NCBI GenBank assembly: GCA_013697015.1 | Contig: JACCXL010000250.1 | Span: 1 to 21,187 of the forward strand | From: Chthoniobacterales bacterium | Lineage (GTDB): Bacteria; Verrucomicrobiota; Verrucomicrobiia; Chthoniobacterales; UBA10450 | DNA length: 21,187 nt | Reading direction: 5' to 3' | Part shown: positions 7,404-12,837 of the stretch, in pieces | How the letters are laid out: each line of letters begins with the position of its first letter | Position numbering within the stretch: the stretch's first letter is position 1 | Notes under the pieces: model-generated | Seen by the model: only the letters and a program-made list of their open reading frames with translations | Database searches by the model: none | What the model was told of the DNA's origin: nothing | Translations under genes and position numbers: made by a program

Positions 7404-7717
7404 CTATTTGCGCGATTCAGCGTTTCCGAGGACACGCAGGAGTTTCACCCACCGCGTTTGCAAGGTCTCAGGTCGTTTCGCAGAGTTTATCCAGGCCGCG
7501 TACTCTTTGCGCTTCGTGACTTAGTTTTTCGAAGGCCTTCTTTGCCTCGATTCTTGCCGAACGCCCACTTCAATATCGCCGGCACTTCGACTTTCCGCGG
7601 TTCATCGTCGCGCTCGATCTCAAACCGTGCCGTGTCGCCCGGTTTCACCTGCGCGCCTGCTTGCTTCAGTCTCCTCCGATTCGGCGTCTTCTGTTTCCGT
7701 TCTGTCGCGCTGGCCAT
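7404..7717 (-). pseudogene. Frameshifted YdeI/OmdA-family (DUF1905-like) gene remnant
   Basis: Three reading frames on the minus strand join into one recognisable protein. Frame A from ATG 7717 gives GDTARFEIERDDEPRKVEVP and reads to about 7546, where it goes out of register and stops early at 7487. Frame B, from 7545 to about 7512, gives AKKAFEKLSHE. Frame C, from 7511 to TAG at 7404, gives RKEYAAWINSAKRPETLQTR and then WVKLLRVLGNAESRK. Together they read as the C-terminal half of a YdeI/OmdA-type protein (the DDEPR-x-VEVP, AFEKLS and EYAAWI-x-x-AKRPET signatures). Two separate indels are needed, so a sequencing error at a single site is not enough. The N-terminal part of the DUF1905 domain is also missing. 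ATG 7717 is only 9 bp after the deoC stop with GAGG between, so it was probably once the last gene of the deoC operon. Confidence 0.75.
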
Positions 7718-7726
7718 GGCGGAACC

Positions 7727-8659
7727 TCAGGGCAGTGAAAAGTAATCTTCGCCTTGGTAATTGCCTTCCACGGTCTTCACGATTTGCCGCAACACGTCGT
7801 TCACGAGAGTGCTCGCTCCGAAGCGGAACAGGTCGGGCGTCAGCCAGTCGTCGCCTAGCGTTTCCTTCACCATGACCAAATAAGCGAGCGCCTGCTTCGC
7901 GCTGCGAATGCCGCCGGCCGGCTTCATTCCGATTCGAACTCCGGTCTCGTAGAAATAATCGCGGATCGCTTCCAACATCACGAGCGTCACCGGCATCGTC
8001 GCCGCCGGTGAGATCTTGCCGGTCGAAGTCTTGATGAAATCAGCGCCCGCTCGCATGGCGAGATCGCTCGCCCGGCGCACATTGTCGTAAGTTTGCAGCT
8101 CACCGGTCTCCAGAATCACCTTTAAGTGAGCGGCGCCGCACGCCTTTTTGGTCGCTGCAATTTCATCCGCAACGCGATCGTGCTGGCCCGCCAGAAACAT
8201 TCCCCGATCGATCACCATATCGATCTCGTCGGCACCGTCATGTGCAGCGCTCTTCACCTCCTGCAACTTCAACCGCAACGGCATCAGCCCGGTCGGAAAA
8301 GCCGTCGCCACCGATGCCACCTTTACTCCCGAATCGCCCAGGAATTTCTTCGCCACTCGGACAAGGTTCGGATAGACGCACACCGCGGCGCAGGGGGGCA
8401 CTTCGTAGCGTGGCTCGAGTGGTTGCATCGCCTTTCGGCAGACGAACGCAATCTTTCCGGGCGTATCTTTTCCTTCGAGCGTCGTCAGATCCATCATCGA
8501 GATGGCGAGTTTCAATCCCGAGATTTTCGCGGACGTTTTGATGCTCCGCTTCGCAAAGGCGGCCGCGCGTTCTTCCACCATCACGTGATCGACGGCCGCC
8601 GATTGCACCTGCCTTTCTTCCGCGGTCGCCCGGTGGGCAGGCGATGCGAGCGTTTTCAT
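7727..8659 (-). CDS. deoC: Deoxyribose-phosphate aldolase
   Basis: DeoC splits 2-deoxyribose 5-phosphate into glyceraldehyde 3-phosphate and acetaldehyde in nucleoside breakdown. Visible features are CVYPNLV, VATAFPTG, the active-site GADEIDMVID, VILETGEL, the Schiff-base lysine in FIKTSTGK and the second lysine in KPAGGIRS (K210 and K246 counting from the chosen start). I chose ATG 8659 because it overlaps the stop of the upstream membrane-protein gene as ATGA, a typical coupled start. An in-frame ATG at 8686 would add nine residues and a 31-bp overlap and cannot be excluded. With 310 residues it is longer than the E. coli type (about 260) because of an N-terminal helical extension and longer C-terminus. 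The aldehyde dehydrogenase downstream could remove the acetaldehyde. Confidence 0.93.
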   Translation of the reverse strand: MKTLASPAHRATAEERQVQSAAVDHVMVEERAAAFAKRSIKTSAKISGLKLAISMMDLTTLEGKDTPGKIAFVCRKAMQPLEPRYEVPPCAAVCVYPNLVRVAKKFLGDSGVKVASVATAFPTGLMPLRLKLQEVKSAAHDGADEIDMVIDRGMFLAGQHDRVADEIAATKKACGAAHLKVILETGELQTYDNVRRASDLAMRAGADFIKTSTGKISPAATMPVTLVMLEAIRDYFYETGVRIGMKPAGGIRSAKQALAYLVMVKETLGDDWLTPDLFRFGASTLVNDVLRQIVKTVEGNYQGEDYFSLP

Positions 8660-9351
8660 GATTCGCTGCTTGGATGCGGCAGCCATTCTTCACGCGTGCG
8701 GGCGACCAAAGGCGTCAGCCGCCGGAATGAATGGATCACGTATCCGAGATATACAATGAGCCCGAGCATTTCGCACGCAATCAGAGCGAGGTGACCGTGC
8801 CGAGCGATGAATAAATCCGGTCGCACGTGGATCGCCCAGGCACAGCCGAGGTTGTAGACGAGGATGATGGGAATAATCGGCCAGAGATTGAGACGCTGAT
8901 CGCCCGTCACCATGGCGTAGAGGTCACGACTGGCCGTTTCCGCGTGGTCCTCGCTCCGGTTCCGGATCATGCGCAGATCGTAAAGGAACAAACCCCACAC
9001 CAACCCGGCGAAAACTGCGAGCAGCGCGAACCAGTCGCCTGGACTCGTCAGGCGCGTGAAAGCGAGCGCCTCGACCAGGACGCAAGCGATGTAGAAGAAA
9101 TTGTGTCCGAATTCGAGCGGCCAACGAATGACGGTGAGCGTGTGGATAATCGAGCGCGCCCAAAACAGTAAAATGACGAGCAGCCCGCAGAAGACGTATG
9201 GCCAGGCCGTAAACTGGCGCGCGGCCAAAACAACACGCGCGTTGTCGGTTAAGAAATAAAGCGCGACCCCCTGGATGATGCTGCTCAGCGTGAGCTCGAT
9301 GTTCACGACGAGCCCGTCGAGTTCGTGACGGCTGCGAGTCGGCGCGTTCAC
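8656..9351 (-). CDS. Six-helix integral membrane protein of unknown function
   Basis: I do not recognise the family. The 231-residue protein has six hydrophobic segments, at about residues 15-37, 47-69, 82-101, 107-126, 155-176 and 187-208. A charged cytoplasmic-looking loop (about 127-154, with RMIRNRSEDHAETASRD) lies between helices four and five. Helix edges carry several His and Trp residues, but there is no cysteine pair or ATPase motif. The start is GTG at 9351; no in-frame ATG is available upstream before non-coding sequence, and no clear ribosome site is seen. Its stop overlaps the deoC start by 4 bp (ATGA), which suggests co-translation with deoC. A role in uptake or sensing for the deoxyribose pathway is possible from position only. 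Confidence 0.7.
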   Translation of the reverse strand: MNAPTRSRHELDGLVVNIELTLSSIIQGVALYFLTDNARVVLAARQFTAWPYVFCGLLVILLFWARSIIHTLTVIRWPLEFGHNFFYIACVLVEALAFTRLTSPGDWFALLAVFAGLVWGLFLYDLRMIRNRSEDHAETASRDLYAMVTGDQRLNLWPIIPIILVYNLGCAWAIHVRPDLFIARHGHLALIACEMLGLIVYLGYVIHSFRRLTPLVARTREEWLPHPSSES

Positions 9352-9458
9352 CGCGCGAGTCGTAATCGTATGGGCCGAACGGTGTCAAGAACGCCAAGCC
9401 AATGAGGCGCGGCGCCGCCAGCCGTCAATCTTTTCGCCGGTCCGTTAGACGGAGGCGA

Positions 9459-9482
9459 CCACGAGCTTTCGTGGCTTTTTTT
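9459..9482 (+). terminator. Hairpin with T-tract, rightward orientation
   Basis: Stem CCACGA (9459-9464), loop GCTT and stem TCGTGG (9469-9474) are followed by C and seven T residues (9476-9482). This is a short but perfect intrinsic terminator for the plus strand. The last Ts overlap the stop codon of the minus-strand 57-residue gene. No plus-strand gene lies to its left, so it may protect the infA region from antisense transcription, or act weakly in both directions through the A-tract on the other strand. Confidence 0.45.
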
Positions 9483-9654
9483 ACCGTGCGAGGACGACGT
9501 CTTTTTTCGTCCAATCGTGCACTTGCTCGCAGTGCGGGCAGCTCATCTTATGCGCCTTTAGCTTTGTCTCAGTCCAGGCGTCTTCTTCAACGGTTTGCCC
9601 GGTGGGCGTCAATTTTGCGGTCGAGGGGCATCGCACTAGGATTCGTTTAATCAT
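9481..9654 (-). CDS. 57-residue Cys-rich (zinc-ribbon-like) mini-protein
   Basis: A short gene reads ATG 9654 to TAA 9481. The product begins MIKRILVRCP and continues with STAKLTPTGQ, and its second half has HKMSCPHCEQVHDWTKKDV. Cys 9, Cys 39 and Cys 42, with His 41 or His 46, could hold one zinc ion. The layout (early CP, then a T-G segment, then CPHC-x3-H-x-W) resembles small uncharacterised zinc-ribbon proteins found in many bacteria; the match is from memory of the pattern only. The start is well supported: AGGAGA lies six bases upstream, the best ribosome site in this window. It lies 54 bp downstream of infA on the same strand. A nucleic-acid or protein-binding role is a guess. Confidence 0.75.
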   Translation of the reverse strand: MIKRILVRCPSTAKLTPTGQTVEEDAWTETKLKAHKMSCPHCEQVHDWTKKDVVLAR

Positions 9655-9660
9655 CGGGGT

Positions 9661-9666
9661 TCTCCT
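9661..9666 (-). promoter_or_regulatory. Shine-Dalgarno site of the 57-residue gene
   Basis: AGGAGA on the minus strand, six bases before the ATG at 9654. It is notable because most genes in this window lack such a site, and it decides that the short frame is a real gene. Confidence 0.75.
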
Positions 9667-9708
9667 GTTACTGAGCGGTTCTAAAAAAAGGAATTGTTGG
9701 AAAGGGAA

Positions 9709-9930
9709 TTAGCCAAGCCGGTAAACGATGCGCGCTTTATCGACATCGTAAGGCGACATCTGCAACTTCACCCGATCACCGGTGGTAAGCCGGATGAAAC
9801 GCTTGCGCATTTTTCCGGAAATATGAGCAAGCACCGTGTGTTCGTTCGCGAGTTGCACGCGGAACATGGTGCCGGCCAGCACGGAAGTGATTTTTCCTTC
9901 CAGCTCGATTGCTTTTTGAGTTGAGGGCAT
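9709..9930 (-). CDS. infA: Translation initiation factor IF-1
   Basis: IF-1 is an S1-like OB-fold protein that binds the A site of the 30S subunit during initiation. The 73-residue product has the family's exact size and signatures: IELEGKITSVLAGTMFRVQL at about 8-27, then VLAHISGKMRKRFIRL, TGDRV and the C-terminal SPYDVDKARIVYR. The ATG at 9930 gives the short N-terminal lead MPSTQKA. No clear Shine-Dalgarno precedes it. It is not in a ribosomal-protein cluster here; its same-strand neighbours are an RRM protein 52 bp upstream and a Cys-rich mini-protein 54 bp downstream. Some bacteria carry more than one infA copy, so this could be a second copy. Confidence 0.96.
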   Translation of the reverse strand: MPSTQKAIELEGKITSVLAGTMFRVQLANEHTVLAHISGKMRKRFIRLTTGDRVKLQMSPYDVDKARIVYRLG

Positions 9931-9982
9931 CTGGATTTGCTGCCGGCACTCCTATCACGGAGCACCGGCGAGCGAGAAACAT

Positions 9983-10261
9983 CTAGCGGCGCGAACCAGC
10001 GAACTGGCGCGGACGATCTTCGCGCGGACGCGCTTCGTTGACGGTCAAAGTGCGGCCTTGCACCTCTTTGCCGTTGAGGGCAGCGATCGCGGCATTGCCT
10101 TCTTCCGCGTTGCCCATGGTGACAAACGCAAAACCGCGCGAGCGGCCCGTGGTGCGATCCATCATCAAGGCGAGGTCGGTGACTTTTCCATGTTTTTCGA
10201 AAAGATCCTGTAGATCGTTTTCAGTGGTCTCAAAGGAGAGATTTCCTATGTACAATTTCAT
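9983..10261 (-). CDS. Single-RRM RNA-binding protein
   Basis: A 92-residue protein made of one RNA recognition motif. RNP2 is LYIGNLSF at residues 3-10 and RNP1 is RGFAFVTM at 42-49, each with its aromatic residues present. A short basic Arg/Pro-rich tail follows (about 80-92). Bacterial proteins of this type (Rbp family) bind single-stranded RNA and are often induced by cold or other stress; the exact role here is unknown. The ATG at 10261 gives the exact family start MKLYIGNL. There is no clear Shine-Dalgarno, but the roughly 225-bp upstream space to the tRNA leaves room for a promoter and a structured leader. It lies upstream of infA on the same strand, which suggests joint expression with translation initiation. 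Confidence 0.93.
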   Translation of the reverse strand: MKLYIGNLSFETTENDLQDLFEKHGKVTDLALMMDRTTGRSRGFAFVTMGNAEEGNAAIAALNGKEVQGRTLTVNEARPREDRPRQFAGSRR

Positions 10262-10488
10262 TCTGAATTTTGGAGCTATTCTGCCAGCTACAGAGCCGTT
10301 CCCGCGAATCGGGTTTCAAATCACCAATGAGCAAACTCACCTGACGATCTACCACGCAACGAACAAACAGGTCGTCCAATAAGCGGGCAGTATCGTTCAG
10401 TTTAGCGGAAACACAACCGCGCATGCGTGCGAAACCGGTGCGGCGGCTGAAGTGCGGCAGAGGCCGCTGGCGCGCGGGGGCAAATTCG

Positions 10489-10562
10489 CGTGCCTGGAGG
10501 GATTCGAACCCCCAACCTGCTGATCCGAAGTCAGCTGCTCTATCCGGTTGAGCTACAGACAC
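10489..10562 (-). tRNA. tRNA-Arg (anticodon TCG)
   Basis: The 74-nt gene folds into a full cloverleaf on the minus strand. Acceptor arms are GTGTCTG and CAGGCAC (one G-T pair), the D arm is GCTC / GAGC, the anticodon stem GCTGA / TCAGC with loop CTTCGGA, the variable loop AGGTT, and the T arm GGGGG-TTCGAAT-CCCTC. The discriminator base is G. Loop positions 34-36 read TCG, so it decodes CGA and, by wobble, other CGN codons as arginine. The 3' CCA is not encoded (CGA follows). Confidence 0.95.
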
Positions 10563-10574
10563 GTTTCGTGAGAA

Positions 10575-10604
10575 CTAATAGAACGATCCTTTTTCCGGGA
10601 GCAA
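10575..10604 (-). promoter_or_regulatory. Candidate sigma-70-type promoter of the tRNA-Arg gene
   Basis: On the minus strand, TTGCTC (10604-10599) is followed by an 18-bp spacer and TATTAG (10580-10575). The -10-like box ends 12 bp before the first tRNA base, so transcription would start a few bases before the mature tRNA. Each box matches the consensus in four or five of six positions. Position supports the call; the sequence alone is modest. Confidence 0.45.
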
Positions 10605-10803
10605 AATTTTCTATCTCCGCTTCGGCAAAATTCGTCGTGCGATCGGACGAAAGTTGAGCCGCTGCAAAAGAATCTTACGCCGCCGCCGGAGACTGCATCC
10701 TTTCGTCGCGCAAACGACGCTATCCACGCTCACGTGCAAATTGCGCTCGCGTTTTTCCTCGTCGCCAATTAGTTACGTCACCTCAATTCCCATTTCTCCC
10801 ACC

Positions 10804-11868
10804 ATGAAAAACAACGCTTTTCTGTCCACCGCCGTAGCCTCGCTTTCCTTCGTCGCCGTGACGGCGTGGGGCCAGACTGATTTAAACCTGCCGGATCGCA
10901 GCCAGGCCGCGGTCGTGAAACAACGTGTCGGCGTCACCGACATCACGATCACTTATCACCGGCCGGTGGTGAACGGGCGCAAAATCTGGGGCGAGCTTGT
11001 CCCGCTCGGCCAGGTGTGGCGCGCAGGCGCAAACGAAAACACCACGATCGAAGTGACCGATCCCGTCGCGGTCGAGGGGCAATCGCTGCCGAAGGGAATC
11101 TACGGTCTGCACATGATCCCGAATCCCGATTCCTGGACGATCATCTTCTCGAAGGTGGCCGTCGCCTGGGGCAGCTACACCTACAGCCAGGCTGAAGACG
11201 CGCTGCGCGTGAACGTCAAGCCGCACCCGATCGAGATGGAAGAAGCGCTCGAGTTCGAATTCGAAGACCTGAAACCGGATTCGGTGGCGGTGACGATGAA
11301 ATGGGAAAAGCTGGCCGTGCCGTTTCGCATCTCGGTCAAGGATGAGGAAACGACCATCCCGGGGATCCGCAACCAAATGCGCGGGCGCGCCCAATATTCC
11401 TGGGGACCACTCAATGAAGCGGCGCAGTATTGCCTGACGAAAAAGATCGATCTCGAAGAGGGGCTGAAGTGGGCCGACCAGTCGATCCAGATTGAGGAGC
11501 GATTCGAAAACCTCAGCACCAAAGCCGACCTGTTGAAGGCGATGAACCGCCCGGACGAGGCCAAGACGGTTTGGAACCACGCGCTCGAGATCTCCAGTGC
11601 GATCCAGCTCTATTCCTACGGTCGTCAGCTGCAGGGACAAAAGCGCGATTCCGAAGCAATGGAGATTTTCCAGGCGGTCGCGAAACGCTTCGGACAAACT
11701 GTTTTCGGCCATCTCTCACAGGCTCGAATCAAATCCGCGGCGGGCGATTTTGTCGGCGCGGCGGACGAGGTGAAGCAGGCCCAGGCAGTGGCGATTTCCG
11801 ACCAGCAAAAAAAATTGCTGGATGCGCTGCTGCAAAAACTGAACGCGAAGCAGGACATCAATAAGTAG
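10804..11868 (+). CDS. Exported DUF2911 protein with C-terminal helical repeats (paralogue 1)
   Basis: The 354-residue protein has a Sec signal peptide (residues 1-23, MKNNAFLSTAVASLSFVAVT then AWG). A DUF2911 domain follows at about 35-185: RVGVTDITITYHRP, NGRKIWGELVPLGQVWRAGA at 57-76, then WTIIFSK and WGSYTYSQ. The last 150 residues form TPR-like helical pairs (EGLKWADQSIQIEE, AMNRPDEAKTVWNHALEI). DUF2911 proteins are abundant in Bacteroidota and related phyla; the function is unknown. The open frame reaches back to an ATG at 10654, but that segment is Arg-rich and unlike a signal peptide, so ATG 10804 is preferred although no Shine-Dalgarno precedes it. A similar gene follows after 55 bp. 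Confidence 0.85.
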   Translation: MKNNAFLSTAVASLSFVAVTAWGQTDLNLPDRSQAAVVKQRVGVTDITITYHRPVVNGRKIWGELVPLGQVWRAGANENTTIEVTDPVAVEGQSLPKGIYGLHMIPNPDSWTIIFSKVAVAWGSYTYSQAEDALRVNVKPHPIEMEEALEFEFEDLKPDSVAVTMKWEKLAVPFRISVKDEETTIPGIRNQMRGRAQYSWGPLNEAAQYCLTKKIDLEEGLKWADQSIQIEERFENLSTKADLLKAMNRPDEAKTVWNHALEISSAIQLYSYGRQLQGQKRDSEAMEIFQAVAKRFGQTVFGHLSQARIKSAAGDFVGAADEVKQAQAVAISDQQKKLLDALLQKLNAKQDINK

Positions 11869-11923
11869 GTAGCCATCAGCGGCGAGTCGACTGCGTGCGA
11901 TGATCTGCGGCAATGCGACTGAC

Positions 11924-12805
11924 ATGAATCAAACGCTCCGTTCCCTCCATTCGCTCGTTCTGGTCGTCGCCGCGGCAGCCATCCTCAGAAGTACCGCCGC
12001 CGCCGCCGCGGATAAGATCGAATTCCCGCAGCCCAGTCAGCCCCCCGTCGTCAGACAGCGCGTCGGTTTAACTGATATCGAGATCAGCTATTCGCGGCCG
12101 AATAAGAACGGTCGCGAAATCTTTGGCGGGTTGCTTCCTTACGGCAAGGTCTGGCGGACGGGTGCGAACGCTTCGACTAAAATCAAGTTCAGCGGGCCGA
12201 TTAAGCTGGGCGACAAAGCCGTCGCTGCCGGTGAATATGCGCTCTACACCATTCCGACGGAAAACGATTGGACGATAATTTTCTCGCGAGACACGAAAGG
12301 ATGGGGCGCTTACGAGTACAAACCTGAGACCGATGCAGTTCGCGTCACCGTTACGCCGACGGCGCTCGCGACGCCGGTTGAGACGTTCGCAATTGGCTTC
12401 GCGGACTTAAAAGACGACAGCGCGATTCTCTATCTCGAATGGGACAAAATCCGGGTTGCAGTCAAGTTGACGACGAACACGGTCGAAAAACTCGGCCGGC
12501 AGATCGAAATCGCGCTGAAGAATCCGAGCGCGCTCGAACCGCGCTTTTACTATGAGGCCGCTGCGTTTTATTACGCGCATGATAAAGACTTGGAACAGGC
12601 TTTGAAATGGATCGATCTTGCGACCGAGAAGAAGCCGACCTTGTATTCGTTTTTCTATAAGAAGGCTCAGATCGAAGCCAAGCTGGGACATCGGACGGAG
12701 GCCATCACCGCGGCCGAAAGGTCGATCGAGCTGCTGAAGGCGGCGAAGGAACCCGACGAGTCTGCGATTCGGAATAGCCAGATGCTCATCGAGGGGCTCC
12801 GCTAG
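11924..12805 (+). CDS. Exported DUF2911 protein with C-terminal helical repeats (paralogue 2)
   Basis: The 293-residue protein repeats the layout of its neighbour. It has a signal peptide (about residues 1-29, an Ala/Val-rich core ending in AAAAAD) and a DUF2911 domain at about 40-190, with RQRVGLTDIEISYSRP, NGREIFGGLLPYGKVWRTGA at 62-81, WTIIFSRDTKGWGAYEY and LYLEWDKIRV. A TPR-like tail of about 100 residues has ALKWIDLATEKKP and YKKAQIEAKLGHRTEAI. The two proteins align along most of their length, so they arose by tandem duplication, but the second has a shorter tail. I chose ATG 11924 over the in-frame ATG 11900 because it puts the positive residues directly before the hydrophobic core. 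The next gene, an exported PIG-L protein, starts 32 bp downstream. Confidence 0.85.
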   Translation: MNQTLRSLHSLVLVVAAAAILRSTAAAAADKIEFPQPSQPPVVRQRVGLTDIEISYSRPNKNGREIFGGLLPYGKVWRTGANASTKIKFSGPIKLGDKAVAAGEYALYTIPTENDWTIIFSRDTKGWGAYEYKPETDAVRVTVTPTALATPVETFAIGFADLKDDSAILYLEWDKIRVAVKLTTNTVEKLGRQIEIALKNPSALEPRFYYEAAAFYYAHDKDLEQALKWIDLATEKKPTLYSFFYKKAQIEAKLGHRTEAITAAERSIELLKAAKEPDESAIRNSQMLIEGLR

Positions 12806-12837
12806 GCGCCGAGCTGGAAACGGCCTCGATCTCCCTC

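Noticed and set aside
9402..9650. An 82-codon plus-strand frame
   Set aside because: Arg/Ser-rich with no motif; it crosses a plus-strand terminator and lies opposite the well-supported 57-residue gene.
10435..10488. A GCGGC / GCCGC hairpin after the tRNA as its terminator
   Set aside because: The stem is short and no T-tract follows on the minus strand.
10230..10562. A 110-codon frame starting MSVAQPDRAADFGSAGWGF
   Set aside because: It runs through the tRNA-Arg gene in the sense direction. Its opening residues are just the translated tRNA sequence, a common false gene.
10654..10803. An N-terminal extension of 50 codons on the first DUF2911 gene
   Set aside because: The added sequence is Arg-rich and would bury the signal peptide that begins at 10804.
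10882..11712. A 276-codon open frame on the minus strand
   Set aside because: It is antisense to the first DUF2911 gene, which has a signal peptide and a clear domain. The antisense product has no recognisable motif.
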